A stretch of 64,000 bases of DNA from VFKI01 sp033762075 (lineage in GTDB: Bacteria; Pseudomonadota; Gammaproteobacteria; DSM-16500). The DNA lies in NCBI GenBank assembly GCA_033762075.1, contig JANRLY010000036.1:57843-121842 (forward strand). The letters are read 5' to 3'. The notes beneath the pieces are model-generated. The model saw only the letters and a list, made by a program, of their open reading frames with translations. It made no database searches and was not told the origin of the DNA. This document shows, piece after piece, positions 27,017-34,190 of the stretch; position 1 is the stretch's first letter; the number at the start of each line of letters is the position of its first letter. A program made the translations under genes and the position numbers.

Positions 27017-27085
27017 CACCGCCTCACCTCCCGCCAAGGCTGCGCTTTCAGCGTAAGGAAAGCCTATGGCGGGAGCACTGCGGTG
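27017..27085. repeat. Left-end subterminal hairpin of the IS605-type element
   Basis: Nested stems CACCGC / GCGGTG (27017-27022 with 27080-27085) and CTCCCGCCA / TGGCGGGAG (27028-27036 with 27067-27075) just past the tnpA stop. It mirrors the design of the hairpin at the tnpB end, with shared CCCGCC stems. Confidence 0.7.
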
Positions 27086-27133
27086 TGATTTGGTAGATTG
27101 TTTCCCCCCACCCATTTGCTGTACGATATTCAG

Positions 27134-27388
27134 ATGAACAATGCCACCCGCAAAGTATTAATCGCAATCTTTCGAAATCCGGTGCCTCGGAACATCGAAT
27201 GGCGCGAATTAGAAAAGCTAATGCTTTCTGTTGGCGCGAAAGAAATTGGTGGCTCAGGCTCGCGCGTGCGATTTGTTTTTAATAATTGCATCATGTTAAT
27301 GCATCGTCCCCACCCAGAAAAAGAAATCAAGCCTTACCAAGTCCGTGATGCACGTGATTTTTTTCAAAACGCAGGAGTTTTACCATGA
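27134..27388 (+). CDS. hicA: HicA-type mRNA interferase toxin
   Basis: An 84-residue protein matching HicA: MNNATRKVLIAIFRNPVPRN, then WRELEKLMLSVGAKEIGGSG and VRFVFNN, with the later motif MHRPHPEKE. HicA is a double-stranded-RNA-binding-fold toxin that degrades mRNA; the usual active histidine lies in the HRPHP segment. The gene overlaps the next one by 4 bp (ATGA), the standard toxin-first hicAB order. I chose the ATG at 27134 because family homology begins there. It sits about 45 bp from the IS605-type element. Confidence 0.85.
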   Translation: MNNATRKVLIAIFRNPVPRNIEWRELEKLMLSVGAKEIGGSGSRVRFVFNNCIMLMHRPHPEKEIKPYQVRDARDFFQNAGVLP

Positions 27389-27741
27389 GCACTAAAAATG
27401 AATCTTTCGATCTAGTTTATAGAGAAGATGCCTATACTGTTCATGGCACAGGCCGCTATAGCGAAGAAGATGAATTATTTATTGGAAAAGTTGACCCTAA
27501 TCTCCTTAAAGACATCGAAGGAATAAAATATTTCAACGCATCTTGTCACGCAGAATCACGCGATCAATTGCATGAAGCCTTCAAAGAAACGGGCAAACAA
27601 ACCATTGCAACAGTTCGCGCTGAATGTGGTGAGCAAGCTTTATTTGTCTTTTATGAAAAAAAAGATCAAACCATTGATCGCAGTAAAAAAGACGATGATC
27701 AAAATCAAGGCCCCAGCGAAACACCCACACAGCATAATTAA
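27385..27741 (+). CDS. HicB-like antitoxin partner, no DNA-binding domain seen
   Basis: A 118-residue acidic protein placed directly after hicA with a 4 bp overlap. The middle part (AYTVHGTGRYSEEDELFIGK, then later CHAESRDQLHEAFKETG) resembles the partially degraded RNase-H fold of HicB, in which an early GxxxxSEEDxxFxGKV segment is typical. The C-terminus is a low-complexity acidic/Gln/Asn tail (DQTIDRSKKDDDQNQ) instead of a ribbon-helix-helix or HTH domain. It could therefore neutralise the toxin but probably not autoregulate in the usual way. Identity rests partly on position. Confidence 0.62.
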   Translation: MSTKNESFDLVYREDAYTVHGTGRYSEEDELFIGKVDPNLLKDIEGIKYFNASCHAESRDQLHEAFKETGKQTIATVRAECGEQALFVFYEKKDQTIDRSKKDDDQNQGPSETPTQHN

Positions 27742-27986
27742 CGATACCCTATACTTTCGCTATCCTGAAAAATGCGCGGCATTTATTTAGGATGCACACT
27801 TCATTTTTTCAACAACTTAGGCAGTCAATTTTTTGCACACTTTTTAATGCGGGTTTTCCCTTGATTCTCTTTAATTGCCTGAATGCACAATCAAATTTAA
27901 GCACTTTCACGGACTCAAAAACACCTCTGCTCATGAAAGGTGTATAGTAATATCTGTGACTTAAAACGACGCATAAGGAGATTGAT

Positions 27987-28178
27987 ATGAAATACGCAAG
28001 ACGTATAAGAAATCCTCGCAGAGTCAACACCACAAATGGCAGCAAAAGAAGTTTTTATGCCACTTCATTGAAGAGCATTAAAAAACATCCTATTTCTTTT
28101 GGTGCTATCACATTAGGCTTAGGGTTATTGTCTAGCGTGTACGTTTTAATGAAATCTAGAGCTAGACGCTATTTTTAA
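27987..28178 (+). CDS. Small single-pass membrane protein
   Basis: A 63-residue protein. It has a strongly basic N-terminus (MKYARRIRNPRRVN), one hydrophobic helix (about 35-55, PISFGAITLGLGLLSSVYVL) and a basic end (KSRARRYF). AAGGAGATTGAT gives a convincing ribosome site. Function unknown. Net positive charge on both sides of one helix is shared by small stress or membrane-binding peptides, but no family is recognised. Confidence 0.55.
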   Translation: MKYARRIRNPRRVNTTNGSKRSFYATSLKSIKKHPISFGAITLGLGLLSSVYVLMKSRARRYF

Positions 28179-28210
28179 AATGTCTAAAACGACGACTTGC
28201 AGATAATAAA

Positions 28211-28266
28211 TAGACATAGTTATGTATATTTTCTTAATTTATTTTAAGAAACAGTAACTATGTCTA
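28211..28266. repeat. 12 bp inverted repeat, hairpin-forming
   Basis: TAGACATAGTTA pairs with TAACTATGTCTA across an AT-rich loop that has its own TTTTCTT/AAGAAA pairing. It lies just after the small membrane protein gene and could terminate it; it is not followed by a T-run. Confidence 0.55.
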
Positions 28267-28358
28267 CCAAAATAAAAACTTTCTTTCGTACATTCTCAAC
28301 AATTTGAGAATACTATTCTTTTCATTTCCTTAATTCTTGCAAAACTCCCTGAAGAAGT

Positions 28359-28377
28359 AGACAATCGCGGATTGTCT
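28359..28377. promoter_or_regulatory. Perfect palindrome upstream of the NHL-repeat gene
   Basis: AGACAATC-GCG-GATTGTCT is a perfect 8 bp inverted repeat with a 3-base centre, 29 bp before the ATG at 28406. The symmetry and position suggest an operator or an mRNA leader hairpin. A second small palindrome, ATTCTCAA / TTGAGAAT, lies near 28298-28312. Confidence 0.4.
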
Positions 28378-28405
28378 GGATTTTTGATTTCACGGGAAAA
28401 TAAGC

Positions 28406-29332
28406 ATGAAAAAAATATTTTTAATTACACTATCAATTGTTTCAATTATTTTTTCTCAAATGAGTTTTTCAGAGCCGGATAATCACAAAGGCATTGTGAT
28501 TGTTTCTGACTCTGGCAATAATCGTATTCAAGAATTCAGTCCTAATGGTGTTTTCCTCAGACAATGGGGCGGCTTAGGAACAGGTAAAGGTCAATTTAAT
28601 TCTCCTGGTGGTATTGGCGTTGATAAAAATAAAAATAGTTATATTGCTGACGGTTTAAATAATCGCATTCAAAAATTTGATGGCAAAGGACGTTACTTAA
28701 CACAATGGGGTACACTCGGCACTGGTAACGGGCAAATGAATAACCCCTACTCTGCAACCTCAGCATGCGATGGAAAAATCTATGTGGTCGATACCTTTAA
28801 TAATCGCATCCAAGTTTTTACAGGAGACGGACATTACATAAAACAATGGGGCGTGCTTGGTGCTGATCGTGGCGAGTTTGATCAACCACAAGCTGCCACA
28901 CTCGATGATCAAGGTAACATTTATGTTGCAGATGGCAATAACAATCGCATTCAAAAATTTACTCGCAATGGTACCTTTCTTTTAGCATGGGGGACTTCTG
29001 GTAAAAGCGCCGGTCAGTTCGACTCACCTATTGGCATAACATCCCTAGGACATTTCATTTACGTTGTCGATATGAATAATAATCGTATCGAAAAATTTAC
29101 CATAGATGGTGTTTTCGTCATGGAATGGGGAAGTTTAGGTGCAGGACGCGGCCAGTTTAATGTCCCAGAAGATATTACAGCATCTCCAGACGGATATATT
29201 TATGTTGCTGATAGCGGCAATAATCGTATTCAAAAATTTACTGAGAATGGCAAGTGGATTGGCGGATGGGGGACTGCTGGCTTAGGTGAAGGACAATTTA
29301 ACTCACCAGATGGTATTAAGTTTGCGAAATAA
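28406..29332 (+). CDS. Exported NHL-repeat beta-propeller protein
   Basis: A 308-residue protein with a signal peptide of about 22 residues (hydrophobic core LITLSIVSIIFS, then FSEPD). The mature part is six NHL blades of about 45 residues, each with a variant of NNRIQKF, a GxY/F-LxxWG turn and GQFNSPxGI. Such propellers usually bind proteins or ligands rather than catalyse. Blades 1 and 6 are near-identical in VVSDSGNNRIQ / VADSGNNRIQ, which fits ring closure. It would act in the periplasm or outside the cell. No linked operon partner is apparent. Confidence 0.88.
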   Translation: MKKIFLITLSIVSIIFSQMSFSEPDNHKGIVIVSDSGNNRIQEFSPNGVFLRQWGGLGTGKGQFNSPGGIGVDKNKNSYIADGLNNRIQKFDGKGRYLTQWGTLGTGNGQMNNPYSATSACDGKIYVVDTFNNRIQVFTGDGHYIKQWGVLGADRGEFDQPQAATLDDQGNIYVADGNNNRIQKFTRNGTFLLAWGTSGKSAGQFDSPIGITSLGHFIYVVDMNNNRIEKFTIDGVFVMEWGSLGAGRGQFNVPEDITASPDGYIYVADSGNNRIQKFTENGKWIGGWGTAGLGEGQFNSPDGIKFAK

Positions 29333-29343
29333 TACTTTAACCT

Positions 29344-30117
29344 TCACGGCGATGAAATTCGTTTAAAATATTCTAAAACAGCTGGATCAATATTTTCTGC
29401 TACATCTAGTTGATTTTCGAGATCATGAATCAAGTGATCTCGTTGATCTATTTCACTTTGCGAAAGAAAATTTGTCTGACAAGATTCTTTCGTTAGCAGC
29501 AAATAAGCAGCGCCAAGCATAAGAACCGACATCGAAATCACGATACATTTGTCAGAAATATTAGGGAATAAATTTGTTAAAGCCAAACATAAAAGGAAAA
29601 TTCCTATCAATAGAAAAGAAAACGCTATCCAATAGGAACTCTTTTCAGAGCAGTCGTTTGCGTCGTGAATATCATGCTTGACCTCGCGTATCCGATTATA
29701 CTTTGTAACAACACATTGAAGCATAGGGCGTAATGTCATCAATGTGCCGACATATCTATTTCGATCCACTGCAGATGAAAAAAATTGATGCCGCGATAAA
29801 ATCACATCTTGCATGAGAATAGGATGCAAAGGACTTTTTTCAGCTGCGACTAAAACATTTAAAAATTCATTGAAACTGAGATTTTCAATAATAGATCGAA
29901 TGACTTTCAAGGGTAATCGATCAAATTGAGTATGACGAGATAGTTTAGGTCGAGTAGAAAGCGATGAAATACCTAAGATAAGTTTTTTCAAAACATCTAA
30001 ACCTTGCAGAGGTTGAGCAACATCCTTTTTCTCTTCTGGTAAAGAAAAATAATAAGCACGCTGTAAGCGGCGAATCACTTTTGAATATGTATGATGTTGT
30101 TGTACGCCCTGTACCAT
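29344..30117 (-). CDS. F-box-like protein with two transmembrane helices
   Basis: A 257-residue protein. Residues about 66-94 read FDRLPLKVIRSIIENLSFNE followed by FLNVLVAAEKS, matching the eukaryotic F-box pattern LPxEhhxxIhxxLxxxDhh. Two hydrophobic helices follow (about 165-185 and 193-213). F-box proteins recruit substrates to SCF ubiquitin ligases, and Legionella effectors such as AnkB and LegU1 use this domain in host cells. The start at 30117 follows GGAG ten bases upstream; 30153 is an alternative. The domain call is by pattern only and should be treated as a hypothesis. Confidence 0.6.
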   Translation of the reverse strand: MVQGVQQHHTYSKVIRRLQRAYYFSLPEEKKDVAQPLQGLDVLKKLILGISSLSTRPKLSRHTQFDRLPLKVIRSIIENLSFNEFLNVLVAAEKSPLHPILMQDVILSRHQFFSSAVDRNRYVGTLMTLRPMLQCVVTKYNRIREVKHDIHDANDCSEKSSYWIAFSFLLIGIFLLCLALTNLFPNISDKCIVISMSVLMLGAAYLLLTKESCQTNFLSQSEIDQRDHLIHDLENQLDVAENIDPAVLEYFKRISSP

Positions 30118-30159
30118 AAAAATGAGTCTCCATAAAAATAATACATCCGACATGGATTC

Positions 30160-30182
30160 ACTGATTCTGTTTTGTTGCTCAA
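30160..30182. repeat. Single arm of the family C variant repeat
   Basis: ACTGATTCTGTTTTGTTGCT followed by CAA matches the reverse complement of the arm at 17310-17329. No partner arm was seen here, so it looks like a decayed or partial copy next to the pabB stop codon. Confidence 0.5.
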
Positions 30183-30186
30183 ACCG

Positions 30187-31566
30187 CTAGCACGATGATA
30201 ACGCTCTCACAAGTGCGCTCGCTTTTGCTGTGGTTTCATCATACTCTGCCGCAGGATCAGAATCAGCAACAACTGCACCGCCAGCTTGAAACGTCACAAT
30301 ATTATTTTTGATAGCAAAAGTGCGAATCAAAATTGACGAATCCATCGCCCCATTAAATCCCAAATAACCCATGCTACCGCAATATGGGCCGCGGCAGACA
30401 GGTTCAATTTCAGTAATAATTTCCATCGCACGAATTTTAGGGGCACCCGTAATAGAACCTCCAGGAAAAGTAGCACGCAAAACATCAATCGATGTTAATG
30501 TATCATGCAATCTTGCTTGAATGGTTGAAACTAAATGATGCACAGTTGGATGGGACTCCAGTGCACATAATGCTTTGACTTTCACTGAATGATTTACAGC
30601 GACGCGCGATAAATCATTTCGCATTAAATCTACAATCATCATATTCTCTGCGCGATCTTTTGCACTATTTTCTAAAGTATGCGCCAATTCTGCGTCTTCT
30701 TTTGCTGTTTTACCTCGCGGTCGTGTACCTTTGATGGGACGCGTTTCAATACAGTGATCTCGCATCGAAATAAATCGCTCAGGTGAAACGGAAGCAATTG
30801 TTGTTTCCGCTAAATGAAAATAACACCCAAAAAACGCAGGATTAATATCACGCACCCGTCGATACAGATCAATCACAGATAGTTTTTCAGGCAATACAAG
30901 ATGAAATCGTCTTGATATATTCGCCTGAAAAATATCGCCTGCCAATATATACTCTCTGACTTTTTTGACGGCTGTCTCATAATTTTCACGTGTAAAATGC
31001 TGCTGCAATTGTTGAATATCACATGTGACGCGCAAAACAGATGGCAAAGAACTTTGCTGGATAAGCGACTCAACCCAGTGCAATCTTTTTGCTGAACGAA
31101 TTTCTCGAGATTTTTTATCTTGCTCTGGATAACCGCTCGAAATGATCCACGCTTTCTTTTGCAAATGATCAAAAGCAACTACAACATCATATAAACCTAA
31201 TGCTAAATCTGGAAACTGTAAATCATCTTTGGCAGCGCGTGGTAATTTTTCTAAATAGTGATTGAGCTCGTAACTGAATAAACCAGCAAGTCCGCCTTGA
31301 AAAGGTGGTAAGTTTTTATCATCTTCTTCAGAGAAAGTTGCCAAAATATTTTCGAGTAAATGAAATGGATTGCCGTTATATTTTTTTTTGCCATAATAAA
31401 ATATGTTATTTTTACCAATCACGGTATTAAATGGATCAAAGGCAATAAAACTATAACGCCCTGTCTCTTCATGTTCTTTGGCACTATCAAAAAAAACAAC
31501 GCCAGGCAAATGCGAAATCGCATAAAAAAATAAAAATGGGTCTTGCCAGGAAATTTCTTGGTACAT
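30187..31566 (-). CDS. pabB: Aminodeoxychorismate synthase component I
   Basis: A 459-residue chorismate-using enzyme that makes 4-amino-4-deoxychorismate for folate. The active-site lysine is K269 in ETRPIKGTRPRG; anthranilate synthase has Ala at this place, which separates PabB from TrpE. Other marks are MMIVDLMRNDLSRV, HPTVHHLVSTI and PGGSITGAPKIRAM. No pabA or pabC lies nearby. It follows the Fic gene at one base distance, so both may be on one message. Confidence 0.94.
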   Translation of the reverse strand: MYQEISWQDPFLFFYAISHLPGVVFFDSAKEHEETGRYSFIAFDPFNTVIGKNNIFYYGKKKYNGNPFHLLENILATFSEEDDKNLPPFQGGLAGLFSYELNHYLEKLPRAAKDDLQFPDLALGLYDVVVAFDHLQKKAWIISSGYPEQDKKSREIRSAKRLHWVESLIQQSSLPSVLRVTCDIQQLQQHFTRENYETAVKKVREYILAGDIFQANISRRFHLVLPEKLSVIDLYRRVRDINPAFFGCYFHLAETTIASVSPERFISMRDHCIETRPIKGTRPRGKTAKEDAELAHTLENSAKDRAENMMIVDLMRNDLSRVAVNHSVKVKALCALESHPTVHHLVSTIQARLHDTLTSIDVLRATFPGGSITGAPKIRAMEIITEIEPVCRGPYCGSMGYLGFNGAMDSSILIRTFAIKNNIVTFQAGGAVVADSDPAAEYDETTAKASALVRALSSC

Positions 31567-31567
31567 C

Positions 31568-32902
31568 TTAAATCCTCAAGGTGCTTATTTTGCATGTCCT
31601 ATCTCGATCAAAGTCTTCCATGTTGACAATTTCGTCGAAGTAATTCTTCAGCATTTGGTCGCTTTGCGTTTGACTTTGCCCAAGATCATTCACAATATTA
31701 GTTGTTTTAACACAACTAGATTCCTCGCCTTTGATAAAAGCGATGCTCTCTTTCATGCCATCCAGCACATCAATCAATAATTCATCACGAGAAAAAGCAT
31801 CGAATCGATTTGGATTTGTGAGTATCGCCGGTGGAAAGCCATTTCTCATTAAGAGATGATTTAGCAATAACATACAAAATGTTCTGCAATTAGCATCATA
31901 AAAAGGATGTAATTGCTCACATGATTGAATGAAAATGATAATTGCATATAATTTTTCGATTCGATTTCTAGCAATTGCTATAGAATCATGATAGTAGTCA
32001 ACATATTTTTGCATTTCATCGGTCAATATCGATTCCACATTTTTGCGTTGTCCGCTTAAAATTTTAACCCTAACCGCTCCTCTATAACGAGATATTTTAA
32101 TCACTTCAAAGAGATAATTAGCTAATTGATCATTATTCTCTGTTTCAGCTATTTTTTTTAAGATAGGCACAATAACTGATTTATTTTTCTCGCTGACATT
32201 TTTAATATAAGCAAATTTTATCAGAGCATCCCAAAAATCATCATCAGAAACAAAATGTTTTTTCTCTTTCACCATAACAAAGCATCTGCGCAAGCGATCT
32301 ATCAACTCATTTGTTAAATAGACATCTCTTAGCTTAAAATTTCTGTTTTTAGTTGCTATAGAAAACATGAGGAATGGATTTTTATCTTCAAGTAGTTGAT
32401 ACACCCCAGCTAAGGTTGCATTATCAGGCACACTTTCATAATGAGATAATTCAAAAGATACAGCATTAACATCATCCTGCCTAAATGCACCCTTTCGAGA
32501 AAGTTTTGTACGATTCAACTGATAATTTGTACGATGGACTCCTTCTGTTGCAAGCTTATGAAGCAACAAAATATAATCAATATCAATCGGTGTATTGAAA
32601 TGAAATATTGCTTGAAATGCTATGTAAAGTGCCTTGAGATAGCCTGGCTCTCTTTTTTCAAAGGCTCGCCAATCTTCACGATATTGCTCCATCACAAGTG
32701 GCTCTACAAAAAATCGCCAGACTTCTGCACTAGGCAACAGCAATCGAAAGATATAGGGATCACACTGTGCAAATTTGTAATAGTCAGATAAAACAGCATC
32801 AAGATGACGCGAAATGTGTTTAGGGTAATGAGATATCGGCGTCGGTTGATGGAACATCTTTTCAGCTCTCCATTTGATAGAAAACCATTTGTGCCTCAAC
32901 AT
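31568..32902 (-). CDS. Fic-domain protein with a variant motif
   Basis: A 444-residue protein. Its Fic motif is HPFYDANCR at residues 332-340, compared with the family consensus HPFx(D/E)GN(G/K)R. The catalytic His, the acidic residue, Asn and Arg are kept, while the usual Gly is Ala and Gly/Lys is Cys. Fic enzymes attach AMP or other phosphate groups to proteins, and several are secreted effectors. The N-terminal 300 residues match no family I know. No signal peptide or membrane helix. It ends one base before pabB begins. An internal ATG at 32857 with GGAGAG upstream is an alternative start. Confidence 0.8.
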   Translation of the reverse strand: MLRHKWFSIKWRAEKMFHQPTPISHYPKHISRHLDAVLSDYYKFAQCDPYIFRLLLPSAEVWRFFVEPLVMEQYREDWRAFEKREPGYLKALYIAFQAIFHFNTPIDIDYILLLHKLATEGVHRTNYQLNRTKLSRKGAFRQDDVNAVSFELSHYESVPDNATLAGVYQLLEDKNPFLMFSIATKNRNFKLRDVYLTNELIDRLRRCFVMVKEKKHFVSDDDFWDALIKFAYIKNVSEKNKSVIVPILKKIAETENNDQLANYLFEVIKISRYRGAVRVKILSGQRKNVESILTDEMQKYVDYYHDSIAIARNRIEKLYAIIIFIQSCEQLHPFYDANCRTFCMLLLNHLLMRNGFPPAILTNPNRFDAFSRDELLIDVLDGMKESIAFIKGEESSCVKTTNIVNDLGQSQTQSDQMLKNYFDEIVNMEDFDRDRTCKISTLRI

Positions 32903-33086
32903 TTATTACCCTTTTCCGACAAAACTACATTCTGCGATCGATTCGCGCGTCCCCGCATCAAGTGCGGGACAGCGGCTGCATGAACTGTCTCCAAAGAGTT
33001 TAATAAAAGTTAAGTCACAAGGTATCTTTTTCATATTTAGGAGTCGAGTATAATCGAAATCTATTCACTCAATCATTAGGATTTTC

Positions 33087-33557
33087 ATGATCATTCGCAT
33101 TTTGACGATTGGAGACCGCATGCCCGCTTGGGTAGAGACGGGTTACAACGAATTTGCCAAACGTTTTACGACGCCTTTTTCATTATCGTTAATCGAAATT
33201 CCAGCTGAAAAGCGCGGGAAAAATGCGGATATTGCCCGCATCATTGAGCATGAAGGCAACAAGCTCATTGCGGCTATCAACCCCAAAAGCCGTGTGGTTG
33301 CATTAGATGTCAAAGGGGAATCTTGGTCCACAGAAGCGCTGACAATGAAATTAAAAACCTGGCAAACAGAAGGTGCTCATTTAGATTTACTTATCGGTGG
33401 CCCGGATGGTCTCTCACAAAATTGCCTGCAAAAAGCGCAAACGCGCTGGTCGCTTTCGCCTCTCACTTTACCACATCCTTTAGTCCGAATTGTGTTAGCA
33501 GAACAACTCTATCGCGCCACAACCATTTTAAAAAATCATCCGTATCATCGCGGATAA
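33087..33557 (+). CDS. rlmH: 23S rRNA pseudouridine-1915 N3-methyltransferase
   Basis: A 156-residue SPOUT-class methyltransferase, same size as E. coli RlmH (155). The knotted SAM site is visible as DLLIGGPDGL and the C-terminal LPHPLVRIVLAEQLYRA...NHPYHRG. It methylates a pseudouridine in helix 69 of the large ribosomal subunit. A TATAAT box at about 33048-33053 lies upstream. Transcribed alone, it faces a convergent ComEA-like gene across a hairpin terminator. Confidence 0.96.
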   Translation: MIIRILTIGDRMPAWVETGYNEFAKRFTTPFSLSLIEIPAEKRGKNADIARIIEHEGNKLIAAINPKSRVVALDVKGESWSTEALTMKLKTWQTEGAHLDLLIGGPDGLSQNCLQKAQTRWSLSPLTLPHPLVRIVLAEQLYRATTILKNHPYHRG

Positions 33558-33577
33558 TATTTTTTGCTTGCTCGCCC

Positions 33578-33604
33578 CCACTCCATTAAAAAAACATGGA
33601 GTGG
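33578..33604. terminator. Convergent hairpin terminator
   Basis: A perfect 9 bp stem CCACTCCAT / ATGGAGTGG with an A-rich loop in the 63 bp gap between the rlmH stop and the ComEA-like gene. A T-run (TATTTTTTG) lies on the rlmH side, which becomes A-rich downstream for the other strand; it probably serves both genes. Confidence 0.7.
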
Positions 33605-33620
33605 AGCGAATTAAGAAGTA

Positions 33621-33947
33621 TTATCCTACCGATAATTTTTCTTGCAAAGCTTTAAATGTCGACTCATCCATGCGTTTAAAACCACTGACTTGTCGCAGTG
33701 TATCAAGCGAAGTAAGCGCACCATTTTTTTTGCGATAAGCAACAATGGCATGAGCTTTATTTTTACTAAAGCCGGGTATCGCTGCTAATTCTTGTTGTGT
33801 TGCCGTATTCACATTCACGCGAGTAGTTTGCACGGCAGATGCTTGTGTCGCAACTGACGCATTATTTTTATCAGCCGCTTGCGCTACCGAAAAAACACTC
33901 CATACAAAAACACTAACAAATAAAATACGTTGAAAAAAATTTTTCAT
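33621..33947 (-). CDS. Exported ComEA-like helix-hairpin-helix protein
   Basis: A 108-residue protein with a signal peptide (hydrophobic core FVSVFVWSVFSV, then AQA before ADKNN). Its C-terminal part (about 43-105) is the ComEA helix-hairpin-helix pair: VNVNTATQQELAAIPGFSKN then LTSLDTLRQVSGFKRMDEST. These motifs bind DNA without sequence preference. In the periplasm the protein would help take up external DNA in natural competence, or handle DNA otherwise. No other com gene is in this window. Confidence 0.88.
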   Translation of the reverse strand: MKNFFQRILFVSVFVWSVFSVAQAADKNNASVATQASAVQTTRVNVNTATQQELAAIPGFSKNKAHAIVAYRKKNGALTSLDTLRQVSGFKRMDESTFKALQEKLSVG

Positions 33948-34190
33948 TTGAAACTCCTTGAATATAGATTTTAAAGAAAAAACAATTGGACAACGTTCAT
34001 TGAAAAAAAAGAATTGCGAGATAAAAAAAGCGCTGCAGAAAGGAAAAACAATGCAACTTGTGCATCGTGCATGAATCCATTCAGACTGTCAAGCTGAAAT
34101 AAAAAAAATAACTTTAAATTGCAATTGACCACTATTTTTTTAATTTCTATAATCCGCCAGCTTTTTGTTTTTCACATTAAGGAAATAATA

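Larger units (their letters stand above)
25231..27090. mobile_element. IS605-type insertion sequence with divergent tnpA and tnpB
   Basis: The element has divergent tnpB (reverse) and tnpA (forward) genes separated by 22 bp, the IS605 arrangement. GC-rich imperfect palindromes stand near both outer edges: 25238-25305 beyond the tnpB 3' end and 27017-27085 beyond the tnpA 3' end. These would be the subterminal hairpins recognised by TnpA. Both genes look intact with their catalytic residues, so the copy may be active. Exact ends are not resolved by eye; the limits given are approximate. It lies inside the 3' end of the ferredoxin gene. Confidence 0.82.

Noticed and set aside
27809..28045. 78-codon reverse frame across the small membrane protein region
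   Set aside because: It has no ribosome site and overlaps the better supported forward gene at 27987.
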